The position numbers were made by a program, and so were the translations under genes. Below are positions 45,060 to 56,943 of a stretch of DNA of 64,000 nt, one piece after another. Under the pieces are notes generated by a model. It did not search any database. It was not told the DNA's origin and was given only the letters and a program-made list of their open reading frames with translations. Within the stretch, counting starts at the first letter, position 1. The number at the start of each line of letters is the position of its first letter. The stretch comes from Culex pipiens pallens (Eukaryota; Arthropoda; Insecta; Diptera; Culicidae), in contig NC_068937.1 of the NCBI RefSeq assembly GCF_016801865.2, positions 67,825,452 through 67,889,451 on the forward strand, written 5' to 3'.

Positions 45060-45970
45060 TTCTCCTGCTGTGCTCTTGTGTGACGGACGTGTGGCAGCCG
45101 CGCGCTCGCGGCCTTGTTTACGTTTGGAGATGTTTTGCGGGTCAAAAGTGCCGATAGTGGCCGTCGTGGTGCTTTCGGTGAACTTTCCGCCCCAACATTC
45201 CGAGGAATAGAGGCGAACGAGCGCAAAAGGAAGAAAGAGGACGATAGCAATGTGGAGCAGAGTCTGCTCAACAACAACAAGTTCAGCCCGCTAGCGGAAA
45301 ACAACAACAATGCCAGCCCAGCAGGAGGAGGGGAAGTCCCGGCGGTTCCAGCACCCGACCAGTCGGCAAGTAAACAAAAGCAACCACCTTTGGTGGTGAA
45401 GAACACCACGGATTTTTACAAGCTCGTGGCGATAGTGAAAAGTTGTAAATTTGGTTTCGACCCGATTTACAAACTAACCCGATTTGAAACCAAAGTGACC
45501 TGCTTCTCTGTCAATGATTTTGACAAGTTGCAAGAGCTCCTCAAGAAGAAGAAAGTGGAATTCTACACCCACGGCCGAAGAAGCGAACAATTTCACCGGG
45601 TCGTTCGTCGTGGTTTACCTGATGAACTGAAACCGGATGAGGTCAAGTACCTGCTGAAGAGGGATCTCAAGCTGGAGGTGCATGTCATCAAGCGGAAGGA
45701 AAAGTCCACCGTGGACGAAACTCCGTACATCCGTACAAGAAGCTCTCTACAATGAAAGTTGTGGCAAGCACTATCAGGCCTACCGAAACAAGCAGCCGAA
45801 AGTGACCCAGTGCAGGAACTGCCTGCAGCTGGGTCATAGAACCAGGAACTGCCACCTCAAGGGGAGGTGCAGCAACTGCGGGGGTCCCCACAAGACGGAC
45901 GGGTGCAAAGTCCAGGAAACCGATCCGAAGCGGTGTGAAAACTGCTCTGGAGCCCACGAAGCCACGTACC
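45060..45970 (+). pseudogene. Jockey-group LINE ORF1, first part
   Basis: The frame from ATG at 45114 gives a low-complexity N-terminus (NNNKFSPLAENNNN), a folded segment (FYKLVAIVKSCKFGFDPIYK; FYTHGRRSEQFHRVVRRGLP; YLLKRDLKLEVHVIKRKE) typical of the PRE_C2HC/RRM-like region of Jockey-type ORF1p. After a frameshift near 45730 come the zinc knuckles CRNCLQLGHRTRNC, CSNCGGPHKTDGC and CENCSGAHEA. Family knowledge: three successive knuckles bind the element RNA. The ORF is cut at 45970 by a Transib-like element and resumes at 46976. Confidence 0.8.
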
Positions 45971-46970
45971 CACTATGGTACATTGGGTGGCCAAGTTTCA
46001 AAAAAGTTACCTTCTCCAAATATTTTTTGGTATTTTTTTCTCGAATGTAAACATTCTAACTAAGAAAAATCCAAATTTTCAAAGCTCTAAGTTTGTTCAT
46101 TACGGAGATACGCAAGCTGAAATTCAAAAAATGGAGTAAAAAACTAGCGTTTTTCGTAAAAAGGCTGATTGTTAAATTTTAACATAGCTCAGCCATTTTA
46201 AATATTTCATTAGGACAATTATACATCGTTGGAAAGGTAATGAGATAAGCTTTAAAACTATGAATAGATAAAATGTTGTTTCCAAACCAAAAACTGAAGT
46301 TTTCATCGAATAACTGAAGCATTTTTTTGACAGAACTTATTTTCTTGTGTTTGTTAATCGAGTACTTTTTTTGCTAACCGATGCTAAACATGAAACTAAG
46401 ATCACTTGAAAGATTGGATCATAATCTAACATTGCTGAAATTTCCAGCCTGCCAAGAACATTAGGATTAGTAAGAATATGTTTTGTATTTTATCGTTTTA
46501 CTTCATAATCAATATTTTGAATAAAATTAATTTTTCTGTTATTTGATTTAACAATTAAAATTTTCGCAATTTATGCCCATAAGGGTGGAGGAAGGGGGAG
46601 GAGAGGGGTCTCAAGTTATATGACATGGACTCACAAAAAGAAACACACAGCAGTAAATAATAAATATTTGACTTAAAATGAATTTATTACGCTTAACAAA
46701 ATGTTGTTAGAGGGGAGGAGGGGAGGGGGGGAGGGGGTGGTGAAAGAAAGAGGAGGGAGGGGTTGTGTCCTTTAAGTGGGGATGTATTAGCTTATCCATA
46801 ATTTAATATTATAAACTTGCAATACAATATATACGCAATTCTGTTGAAAAGTCATTAAAATGGACGTATATCATTTCAATACCATACAATTACCCAAATT
46901 TGTATGAAAAAACATTTAAAAAGCAAAAAAATAATTTAGCCGCCTGTTTGTATGGAGATGGCCCATAGTG
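45971..46970. mobile_element. Transib-like element T1 (1,000 bp)
   Basis: Ends CACTATGGTACATTGGG and, inverted, CACTATGGGCCATCTCC, flanked by 5 bp GTACC / GTACT (45966-45970, 46971-46975). CACWATGG termini and 5-bp duplications are the hallmark of Transib transposons, the relatives of RAG1. Internal sequence matches T3 near its end (ttcgaaaataaacattctaac-type block). G-rich stretch at 46580-46790. No transposase ORF. It interrupts the third zinc knuckle of the LINE ORF1. Confidence 0.75.
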
Positions 46971-46975
46971 GTACT

Positions 46976-47390
46976 GCAGCTGTCCCAAGCGTGAGGATTT
47001 CCTCCAGAGGCGCCAGCAGGCGGCGAAACCGAAACCGCCGGCAAGGAAGGCGGAGAAGCAGAGTCCAGCAGTTCCGGCGTTCACGCCGGCGGAGTTCCCT
47101 CCGCTGCCGGGCGCAGTTCCGGACGTGAAGCCAAAGGATCGCCCTCAACCCGCAGGAAGCATTCAAGTAAATACCGGCGCCGGCGCCAGTGCCACCCCCA
47201 CGGCGGAAGGAGAGGAGGTGCTCTATAGTTCGACTGAGCTGTGGTACATTTTTAACGAGTACAGCGCCAGGTTCCAGACCTGCAAGACCCGCGTGGACCA
47301 AATAAGACTCGTCAGTTACATGCGCGGCAAATACGGAGGAAAATGGCCATTTTTTTATGTATTCTAAATTATTATGAACCGTCCCTCGGT
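46976..47390 (+). pseudogene. Jockey-group LINE ORF1, C-terminal part
   Basis: Continues 45060-45970 in frame across the Transib insertion: CSCPKREDF closes the last knuckle, then a Pro/Ala-rich linker (47030-47210), then the C-terminal helix YSSTELWYIFNEYSARFQTC and KTRVDQIRLVSYMRGKYGG, comparable to the half-LINE at 7260-7400. The sequence stops at the assembly gap, so whether ORF2 follows is unknown. Confidence 0.75.
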
Positions 47391-47490
47391 NNNNNNNNNN
47401 NNNNNNNNNNNNNNNNNNNNNNNNNNNNNNNNNNNNNNNNNNNNNNNNNNNNNNNNNNNNNNNNNNNNNNNNNNNNNNNNNNNNNNNNNN
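47391..47490. other. assembly gap (100 N)
   Basis: Exactly 100 unknown bases, the conventional scaffold-gap placeholder; real size unknown. Confidence 1.
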
Positions 47491-47765
47491 TTTAAGAATT
47501 CGATTCCCATCTGCTCCAACCATCCATCGGATGGGGAAGTAAACGTCAGTCCCTTCCATGGTAGTTGTTAGGCTGTTAAGTCATTCCTGATATGGGAGTC
47601 GTCTTCCTGCTATAAAGGCAAACAACACACCAAACCAAGCCTGTTCCAGTGGAATCGCTGGGTGCGGTTGGACTCGCAATCCAAAGGTCGTCAAGTCGAA
47701 CTCTTGTGTGGAAGATTCCTTGGAGTAGAAAGAGGTTTGGGTGCTTACCCCATTCAAGCTTTTAG
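47491..47765 (+). mobile_element. two-tRNA SINE, 5'-truncated by the gap
   Basis: Contains a B-box remnant gaattcgattccc, ccatcggatggggaag, the spacer gttaagtcattcc, a second tRNA-like unit with ggactcgcaatccaaagg and ggtcgtcaagtcgaac, and caaagaggtttggg. Same family as the split SINE at 34087-43190, and it gives that SINE's uninterrupted sequence across the first insertion site. Confidence 0.7.
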
Positions 47766-48143
47766 ACCAGGGTGGCCACTCAAGTCGGGAAATCGGGAAA
47801 GGCGGGAAAAAGTCGGGAATTCGCCAAAATCCGCAAAAAGTCGGGAAAAAGTCGGGAATTTGTGATTTTTTTGTCAAAAAGTCGGGAAAAGTCGGGAATT
47901 CTGAGCATACTTGTTTGAAAATTATTTTTTAACTCTTTAATAATTTTGTAATATTTTGTACAATTTTCAAATTGAAGTAACTCGTTTCTGCTTTACTAAT
48001 TTTCTTTAAATTTAAGGTTCTTTTCACTATTTCAATGTTTTTGAGTATAGAGGAGAAAATCGTGACGTCAGAAATGAACTCAAATCACTCAAAGTTCATT
48101 TTGTGAGTGACTTTAACATTTTTGCCTAGTTTGACAGCAACCT
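47766..48143. mobile_element. end of a DNA transposon with cgggaa subterminal repeats
   Basis: CAGGGTGGCCACTCAAG followed by many copies of gtcgggaa / gcgggaaaa (47788-47905). The terminal style is hAT-like. The other end was not found. Confidence 0.4.
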
Positions 48144-48314
48144 CCCAGTCAAATCAATCCGAATTCTGAAACGGAATCTAATTAGAATCGTACACAAATT
48201 CCGTTTCAAACGCAACAACCGGTTCGAACACGGAACCGGTTGTTGCGTTTGAAACGGAATTTGTATACGATTCTAAATAGATTCCGTTTCAGAATTCCGA
48301 TTGAGTTGACTGGG
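48144..48314. mobile_element. 171-bp near-perfect palindromic MITE, copy 1
   Basis: CCCAGTCAAATCAATCCGAA ... GATTGAGTTGACTGGG; the whole element folds on a centre at aaccggttcgaacacggaac (about 48220-48240). A second copy lies at 60131-60301. Transcribed read-through would form a long hairpin. Confidence 0.85.
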
Positions 48315-49376
48315 CTTGTCCCCAGTTTTTTTGTGGGAGAGAAAAGGAGGCGAATACTTTATGAAAATCATACCTGTCAAAATTCCTAGCCTCAAAATTT
48401 TGTCGCGAGTTGCTTTTCTCCTCTATGGAAAAGCTGTTTAAGACATTCAATATCTTAATGAATATTGGGGTCTTTGTCACAGATTTTCATAATATTTTTT
48501 ATGAATCAAATGATCGCTATTAATTTTTGTTCATTAAACAAGAGGTAAAGTTAATGAAAAATTAATATAAAAATAAAACATAATAGATTCTATTTCATTT
48601 TGTCACATAATGGAATATTTGAAAACAGATTCCAACTTGGATGTGGCAATGTTTTTTTTTGGTAAATATTATTAATTGTTTAACTAAATTCATTAAGTAA
48701 TTTAAAATATATTTTTTTCCAAATGTTGCCCTTGAACTTTTTCTGTGAGTATGGGTAAATTACCAGCATGGAAAAAGCTTGATTTTCAGTTTTCGGAAAA
48801 CTTAATTAGGCCGTTGCAAATATTTTTTGAAGTTTATGTCCCTTGACTCTGACCAAAGTCGAGAGGGGGGGACAAAAAATAAAAAAGTATAAAAATTGAA
48901 ATTACGAGCCATGTTTACAACATTTTAATGAAAAAAGTGTTTTAAAATGCATTATACACCTGTCCAGTTGTTTTGCAATCATTAGTTTCCAAAATATCTA
49001 AGTATTGACGAATATTTTATTTTTTGCGAAAAATATTTTTTTTTGCGGTGCTGTACATTGGAATTTCATAAAAATTCAAAACATTTTTAAACAAGCCCAA
49101 ACATGCTAAATATGATTATCAATGCAGAAAAATGCATTTTAGATTGTTTTCAGTTGATTAGACTTCTATTTTCATGGAAATTTTTAAGTTTTTTGGAAAA
49201 ATATTTTTTTTGCCCCCTGATTTTTCAGACCAATTTTGAAGGGGGGAGCGACATAAACTTTGAAAAATATTTGCAACGGCTTTATCGGATAAAATCCAAA
49301 ATTGAAAAAAAAATACGTTTTTAAAACATAAAGAAAATATTGAAAATGCAAAAAACAATAATCCAAGAAATGTGGG
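48315..49376. other. unannotated AT-rich DNA
   Basis: About 1 kb without gene or boundary support. Two short segments (48830-48900 and 49190-49260, near an inverse aaatttttcaaag / gggggggac..ataaac) look like diverged inverted copies, hinting at an old repeat. Confidence 0.35.
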
Positions 49377-50231
49377 TCAAAAAAATTAAAGTTGCTTAAA
49401 TCAAAAATTATATGAGATTGCCCGAAACAGTACTCAAAATGGAGGCTCAGGCCAAAATTTCAGCCCATTTGGTTGAAAACTGGCTTGCCTTGAGCAGGAA
49501 CAAGTTTAAATGGGAATTAACCCGTAAAACTGGAGCATTTAGGTAAATTGCTCTGTACATGTCAGCCGTTAACAATTGACGACTTTTATATACCATGGGG
49601 TCCTAGGGGATGGTCTGAAGAACAATTCCTCCGAAGGGTGCAAGACGATCCGAGGCTCTTGGTCTTGCCTTGAACCGGATTCATTCCTGCGTCGCCGAAA
49701 TTCTCATGGTCCCAGCCAAATGTATAGGGAAAAATCAAAGCACACTAAGAAGGCTGCCTCGATCAGAGGACGCCACATGTCAACCAACCACCACGTGGCA
49801 GAAGGGTATCATCAATGTTGGCTTTTAAATTGGTTTTGTTATTCCTAGGACACTTTATGCAATCAGATATTTAAACAAAAACACTTAATAAACGCTAAAT
49901 GTAATTTTGAAGCCGAATTTGAAGTTATTTTCCGACCACGTGGTGGTCGGTTGACATGTGGCGTCCTCTGATCGAGGCAGCCTTCTTAGTGTGCTTTGAT
50001 TTTTCCCTATACATTTGGCTGGGACCATGAGAATTTCTGCGACGCCGGAATAAATCCGGTTCAAGGCAAGACCAGGAGCCTCGGATCGTCTTGCACCCTT
50101 CGGAGGAATTGTTCCCCAGACCATCCCCTAGGACCCCATGGTATATAAAAGTCGTCAATTGTTAACTCCATTTTGTGTACTCTTTCGGGCAATCTCATAT
50201 AATTTTTGATTTGAGCAACTTTATTTTTTTT
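49377..50231. mobile_element. foldback element with about 230-bp arms
   Basis: 49568-49798 and 49936-50166 are inverse copies at roughly 95 percent by eye (gttaacaattgacgac, ccatggggtcctagggg, caaatgtatagggaaaaatc), separated by a loop of about 137 bp. An outer pair continues the palindrome (49383-49445 with 50161-50225: tatgagattgcccgaaa, agtactcaaaatggag); the left side has a 120-bp insertion at 49446-49567. It lies inside a Transib-like copy. Confidence 0.8.
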
Positions 50232-50448
50232 TACCCGGGCTAATTTATACGCAATTCTGTTTTACTTGCAAATGTATGAAAAGTAGACTATTTATTATAA
50301 ACAATCAACTATTGAAAAACTTGAAAAGTCATAAAAATAGACGTATACCATTTCAATACCATACAATTACTCAAATTTGTATGAAAAAAACATTTAAAAA
50401 GCAAAAAAATAATTTGGCCGCCTGTTTGTATGGGGATGGCCCATAGTG
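50232..50448. mobile_element. Transib-like element T2, right end
   Basis: Matches the last 160 bp of T1 (46805-46970) and ends GGGGATGGCCCATAGTG at 50448, inside the LINE ORF2. The left end was not found; the foldback element and other repeats occupy its expected interior. Confidence 0.65.
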
Positions 50449-52075
50449 CGGTAGCTTCTCCTCCTCCCAGATCTTGGAGATCACGCAGTGAAGCGCCCTC
50501 GCCAGTTTCTCTCCTCCATATTTGAAGAGCTCACCGGGTAACCGATCCTTGCCGGCAGCTCTGTTGTTCTTCAGCTTCCTGATCTCCCTCTTCACCGTCT
50601 CCAGATCAGGCACTGGGAACTGTTCATCAGCTGCGGGCGCTCCAAGGTTGACTCCTACGCCGTCTCCGTCCGCTTCATCGCCGTTGAGGTGCTCGTTGAA
50701 GTACTGCTTCCACCTGTCCAACACCTCGCTCTTGCTTACGATCAGGTTCCCCTCGTTGTCCCTGCACACGTCGGCTCGCGGCACGAAGCCTTTGCGGGAC
50801 CGGTTCACCTTCTCGTAAAACTTCCGCGTTTCGTTAGCTCGGAATAGCTGCTCCATTTCCGCGCTATCTCGGTCTTCTTGCTGGCGCTTCTTAAGCTTGA
50901 AGACCGCGACCTGCCGATTCCGAGCCTGCCTGTATCGTTCCACGTTCCCTCTCGTCGCCTTGTGCAGCTTCCTGTCGTAGGCTGCCTTCTTCTCGGCGGT
51001 AATCCGCTGGCACTCGTCGTCGTACCAATCGTTTCGAATGACTCGGATCGCACTACCCAGTGTGGCTTCCGCTGCACTGCCGATGGCTGAGCGTATACGA
51101 CTCCAACCATCTTCGAGCGAGGCTGCGCCAGATTCGCTTCAAGCTGCTGCGCGTAACTGTGGGCCACATCTCCGTTCTGCAGACACGCGGTGTTGAACGG
51201 AGGGGCCCGCCGACTTCGGCGTTGGTTGAACACCGTCGACAGCTTTGAGCGCATGTCAACTCCAACTAGGTAGTGGTCCGAGTCAATATTCGCACCGCGA
51301 AAGGTGCGCACGTTTGTTACGTCCGAGAAGAATCGGCCGTCGATCAGAACGTGGTCGATTTGCGTTTTCGTCCGTTGATCAGGTGATGTCCAGGTGGCTT
51401 TATGGATGTCCTTGCGTGGAAAGTAAGTGCTTCTAACCACCATTCCACGAGAGGCTGCGAAGTCGATGCAGCGTTGGCCGTTGTCGTTCGTGACCATGTG
51501 TAGGCTTTCCGGGCCTATAGTTGGTCGAAACATTTCCTCTCTGCCGAACCGAGCGTTCATGTCCCCAATGACGATTTTCACATCTTGACGCGGACAGCTG
51601 TCGTACTCCTCCTCCAGCTTCGCGTAAAACGTTTCCTTTTCGTCATCGAGTCTTTCTTCGTGGGGGCAGTGCACGTTGATAATGCTATAGTTAAAGAACC
51701 GGCCTCGTATTCTTAACTTGCACATCCGCTCGCTGATCGCCGTGAAGCCGAACACGCGATCCTGCATCTTGCCCCTCACGATAAAGCCGGTACCCAGCTT
51801 CTTGTCCGTGCCGCCGCTCAGATAGAATCTGGAATTGGTCTGCTGACCTGGCCAGTCCAGCACCTGCCTCTCCTCCAAGGACACCTCCTGCAGTGCCACA
51901 ACATCGAAGTTGCGAGGTTGCAACTTATTCGCCAAAGCGAGTTCGAAACCCAGAAAGTTTAGGGACCTGCAGTTCCAAGAACCGAGTCGCCACTCGGTGA
52001 TCTGCTTTTCAATGGGCTTCTGCCGTTTGTTCCGGATATCCAATCTTCTTGCCATTCGCGATCCTCGTTTTCGGT
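50449..52075 (-). pseudogene. RTE-group LINE ORF: APE endonuclease and N-terminal RT, broken
   Basis: From ATG at 52055 the minus-strand frame runs 416 codons. It has the APE-type endonuclease: GSWNCRSLNF, VVALQEVSL (catalytic Glu), TGFIVRG, IINVHCPHEE, IVIGDMNARFG (Asp/Asn pair), DFAASRGMVV, KATWTSPDQRTKTQIDHVLI and GANIDSDHYLVGVD (catalytic DxH/SDH). A frameshift near 51130 follows; another frame (50943-50449) carries the linker and first RT segment (SKSEVLDRWKQYFNEHLNG; LKNNRAAGKDRLPGELFKYG). The RT core is missing because the copy is cut at 50448 by a Transib-like element. The endonuclease motifs agree with RTE-type elements common in mosquitoes. Confidence 0.85.
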
Positions 52076-52963
52076 AGGCAGCCTTATCAGGGCTGCGCTA
52101 CCTAGTCTCGGGGTGGAGAACCACCTAAGGGCTACCGAGACCTAGCCCCGGTTTTCTCACGACACCGTAACGGGGCTTTTATCTCGAAGCCTAACGGTCT
52201 TCATACCCGGAAGAGGACGTCTTCTGTGTGTGTAAATGCGTTTCACTACTCGCACAATGTTTCACAATATTAAAATTTAATTAATTATTTTTTCACAAAA
52301 AAGTTTAAAACTTTTTGCCCGTTTCCTTTTTTCAAAAATCGCACTCTCGGCACACCGCGCGAGGTTTCGACAAGTGTGCGTATACGCAGTCGACACAATA
52401 GCACTGCCACTGGTCTTGTTGCTAGACCACACTTCGCCCTTTGTTCTGCCTGTTTATCCCGCGACGACGACGATGGATGGCAAAACTAAATTCACTTTTA
52501 TTGCCCGGCCATCGACTGCGGGCCAATTATAACACACGATGCCGGTTCGCGACGCACTTTGGCGATGATTAATCACACTTTCGGCCACGACGGAACGGAA
52601 AATCGGTGGTTCTTGGGTCACTTTCGCGGAGCTCTATCGAAGTGCAATAACAACGCGCGACGCACGCACACACGTAATACATTACGCATTCAACAATTTT
52701 CATCGGCCCGATGAAATTCCCCTAACCCCCATTCCAAACCTCCCAAAAATATTCCGTTCACTTTTAAAAGTCGCATGGGTTCCCTGCACTTTTGCCACTA
52801 GTGAACAACAAAAACATCCCGTCCCAAATCCCCACGGGACTGTATGGGCGTAGCCTTGGAGCACAGTGTGGAAATTAACGTTCTTAGATATTTTTGGATG
52901 TACCGGGCAGCAATCAAATTGTCTAAGAATATTGAATTGACCATTGTGGCACTCCCTACAGCG
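52076..52963 (-). other. 5' region of the RTE-group LINE and flank
   Basis: No ORF. 52076-52210 has paired motifs (ctacctagtctcgg / ctaccgagacctag) that can fold into hairpins, as expected of a LINE 5' UTR. Where the LINE ends and the flank begins (between 52700 and 52860) is not clear. Confidence 0.4.
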
Positions 52964-54422
52964 CACTATGGGGTATTTCCATATAAGCGAGCGGCCAAAA
53001 ATATTTTTTTGCTTTTTTGTGACTTTTTTGTGTTGTTTGTACTAAGTATAATGAAAACAAATGAATTTTGATATTTTTCCAAAAAAAAGTTTAATTTTCG
53101 ATTTTTTTCATATATGCCACATGCATTAAAGTGGTGAATTTTAATATTCTTGCTCTGTCTATTTGATGCACGGAATGGCGGTTTATGCTATGTTAAAGTT
53201 TTTGATTTACGTTCAATCTCCCTCCCCTTTTTCTTGAGTTAAAATCCACCTCTCTTTGAAGAACCCCCCCCCCCCCTCCCCATCCAATTAAAATTTGATT
53301 TTTGCGGTGTTTTAGAATTTTAGACGGTTTATTTTATGGAACATTGTATGGATTCTCGTCCACGTTTTTGGTTGATCCACTTGCAAAATTCACGTTTTCC
53401 ACGATAAATTCTTCTAAATCAAAATCACTATGTAACCGATTGTCGTTAGATTACTTAAAATATGAACTTCTTCTATGGGCTTTTGTATATCTCGTTTTGA
53501 AGCTACAGAACAACGTGCGTAGTTTTTCCTCTGTGGTTTTTCCCTGAGTTGATCATGTGATGGTTCTGCAATGTTGTAATTCTTACAAATATACTCGAAA
53601 GCAGTTCTCACGTTTTCAGAATAGTGCTTCGTTATATCGTACCGGGACACTACGGTATTATTATCCATACTTTCAAAAGAACACAACAACGAACTGATAT
53701 GAATATTCGACGCATCGTTTCTGTAAAATACTTAGAATAGGAATTTCTAATTTTATTAAACGTACCTAAGTACCAACAAAGTCATGAATATCAAATCAAT
53801 TTCAAAACATACATAGCAGGTACGTCATTTCTGCCTCCGCAGGTAAATAATGTGATTTTAACCAAGCGTATACGCGAAATAATTAATTTTCTTGCATGAA
53901 TCAAAATGTTCAAAATGGCATAACTCAAAAAGTGCACAAAAGTGCACTTTGAAATTTGGAGACAAGTTAGGACATGGTTCAAATTTTAAGCTGCAAAATT
54001 TTCAGATCGCACAAATGCACACAAAAAAAGTACTCCATTAACAAAGTTGAAAAAAACTAAATTTTAAATAAAAATCCATCTTTTTTGATTTTTATTATTT
54101 TTTTTGCCTGTAAAAGTGTGTTTTGTAAAATGTTATTGAAAAGTTGAATCAATTACCTTTCTGAATATATATAATGATGCAGGAAAAAATACATAAACAG
54201 CTACACAGTGCAACTATGAAAAATAATCATTTTTTTGTCAAAAAACATGTTTTTTCTTACCATTTTCGCCTTTGAAGGTCTGCAATTCAGTGAATATTGA
54301 ACCTACAACTTTCAAACTCCGGATTTTTCTTAGTTAGAATGTTTATTTTCGAAAAAAAATACCAAAAAAATAATTAGAGTATGTCGGTTTTTCGATTTAT
54401 GGCCGCCTGAAACCCCATAGTG
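52964..54422. mobile_element. Transib-like element T3 (1,459 bp), empty site present
   Basis: Ends CACTATGGGGTATTTCC and, inverted, CACTATGGGGTTTCAGGC, flanked by CAGCG at 52959-52963 and 54423-54427. The sister sequence at 55910-55930 (ccctacagcgtggtgcag) is the unoccupied target, proving a 5-bp duplication. It carries one C-run (53263-53277) and short unrecognised ORFs (53414-53689, minus), but nothing like a Transib transposase. Confidence 0.85.
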
Positions 54423-55154
54423 CAGCGTGGTGCAGACCCGTTATGCTATGCTATGCTATGCTATGCTAAAACCCATACAATAGGCTTTAACCCACCGGAG
54501 GTCGCGTACGTGTACTTTGTACACAGTTTGTAAGGGCACTTGTAAGAAAGGCGAAAACACGCGACTTCCCGAAGGTTAAGTATAACTATTCCACTACAAA
54601 ATGTCGGGTGAATCATTCGTCCGAAGGTTTACGGTCATAGATTTCCGAGCATTTTAATTTATTTTATTTTTGATGACTATTTAAATGCATTTAGGACACT
54701 TTTAAGGCACATTAGCCATTTTTGCGATTTATTTGGACACGAGAGGCGTGTAGGCCAGACTCTGGTGAAAATTTTGATGTATTGGAATAGAATATGTGGT
54801 ACCTAATTGGGTACTAAAGCCCTATGTCAATTTTTATGTACAACGGTAAAAAACACGATTAAAAACCATTTCTGATCACTTTTTTTCATTTTAATGTATT
54901 TTTTTTTAGACAAGACAACATGTTTTCGATAGATCAACTATAGTCCCCTTGGAACGAGCTGTCAAGTAGGAGCTTTTCTGTCAAAAGGACCGCGAGGTCA
55001 ATTTTTCAAAATTGATTTAAAAATCCATTTTAAGCTATTTGTGGTCGTACAAAGGGTCATTGTACTCAGAAAAATAAGCTTTATCACTGTAAACAATAAT
55101 ATCAGCAATCTAAGCTTCATTTTAGGACCCAATTTAAGAATTTAAGAATTTAAG

Positions 55155-55527
55155 AGCCGGGAACCGTGGTCACCCAGTCGGCCCAGTCGGTGGCATTTTT
55201 CGAAACGAGATTTGTCTGATCACGCCTTCCGTCGGAAGGGAAGTAAATGTTGGCCCCGGACTAACCTAAAAGGTTAGGTCGTTAGCTCAGTCCAGGTGTA
55301 GGAGTCGTCTCCCTGGGTCCTGTCTCGGTGGAGTCGCTGGTAGGCAGCGGAACTAACAATCCAAAGGTCGTCAGTTCGAATCCCGGGGTGGATGGAAGCT
55401 AAGGTGTGAAAAGAGGTTTGCAATTGCCTCAACAATCAAGCCTTCGGACACCTAGTTTCGATTAGGAATCTCGCAATCGAGAACGCCAAGGCAATGCTGT
55501 AGAGCGAATAATTTGATTTGATTTGAT
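55155..55527 (+). mobile_element. Twin-like SINE, copy in left unit
   Basis: Flanked by aatttaagaatttaag repeats on both sides (target duplication). First head reduced (ccgggaaccgtggtcacc, B box lost); second tRNA-like unit with AGTTCGAATCCCGGGG; tail (GATTT)n at 55511-55527. Confidence 0.8.
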
Positions 55528-56570
55528 GAATTTAAGAATTTAAGAATTTAAGATCAGGATTGCTAGGATTGCTTGTTTTCAAATCCGTATTGGCTTATTT
55601 AAAATGTTATGCTTGAATTTTGCTTTTTACTCAATACAAATGACTTGTCTCTTGCATGTCCGGCAGTAGATCGACAATGCGTTGTCCAAAATTAAACAAA
55701 CACAGCCCCAATCTGACCTAAAAAACTGAACTGCATCACTCCAGATTACCAAAATTAATTTTTCATGCGTAAACTTGCAGCACGGGAGGGAAAATATCTT
55801 CAAACTCGAAGAATTGAAATCGAAAAATCACTCATCACTCCTAATGTAAACATTTACTGACGTGAGGGCAGCAATCAAATTGTCTAAGAATATTGAATTG
55901 ACCATTGTGGCACCCCCTACAGCGTGGTGCAGACCCGTTATGCTATGCTATGCTATGCTATGCTATGCTAAAACCCATACAATAGGCTTTAAGTATAACT
56001 ATTCCACTACAAAATGTCGGGTGAATCATTCGTCCGAAGGTTTACGGTCATAGATTTCCGAGCATTTTAATTTATTTTATTTTTGATGACTATTTAAATG
56101 CATTTAGGACACTTTTAAGGCACATTAGCCATTTTTGCGATTTATTTGGACACGCGAGGCGTGTAGGCCAGACTCTGGTGAAAATTTTGATGTATTGGAA
56201 TAGAATATTTGGTACCTAATTGGGTACTAAAGCCCTATGTCAATTTTTTTGTACAACGGTAAAAAACACGATTAAAAACCATTTCTGATCACTTTTTTTC
56301 ATTTGAATGTATTTTTTTTTTTAGACAAGACAACATGTTTTCGATAGATCAACTATAGTCCCCTTGGAACGAGCTGTCAAGTAGGAGCTTTTCTGTCAAA
56401 AAGGACCGCGAGGTCAATTTTTCAAAATTGATTTAAAAATCCATTTTAAGCTCTTTGTGGTCGTACAAAGGGTCATTGTACTCAGAAAAATAAGCTTTAT
56501 CACTGTAAACAATAATATCAGCAATCTAAGCTTCATTTTAGGACCCAATTTAAGAATTTAAGAATTTAAG

Positions 56571-56943
56571 AGCCGGGAACCGTGGTCACCCAGTCGGCCC
56601 AGTCGGTGGCATTTTTCGAAACGAGATTTGTCTGATCACGCCTTCCGTCGGAAGGGAAGTAAATGTTGGCCCCGGACTAACCTAAAAGGTTAGGTCGTTA
56701 GCTCAGTCCAGGTGTAGGAGTCGTCTCCCTGGGTCCTGTCTCGGTGGAGTCGCTGGTAGGCAGCGGAACTAACAATCCAAAGGTCGTCAGTTCGAATCCC
56801 GGGGTGGATGGAAGCTAAGGTGTGAAAAGAGGTTTGCAATTGCCTCAACAATCAAGCCTTCGGACACCTAGTTTCGATTAGGAATCTCGCAATCGAGAAC
56901 GCCAAGGCAATGCTGTAGAGCGAATAATTTGATTTGATTTGAT
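56571..56943 (+). mobile_element. Twin-like SINE, copy in right unit
   Basis: Duplicate of 55155-55527 arising from the tandem duplication, with the same flanks. Confidence 0.8.

Noticed and set aside
53302..53982. Transib transposase inside element T3
   Set aside because: The short ORFs (80-90 codons) show no DDE-type or RAG1-core-like motif, and are not continuous.
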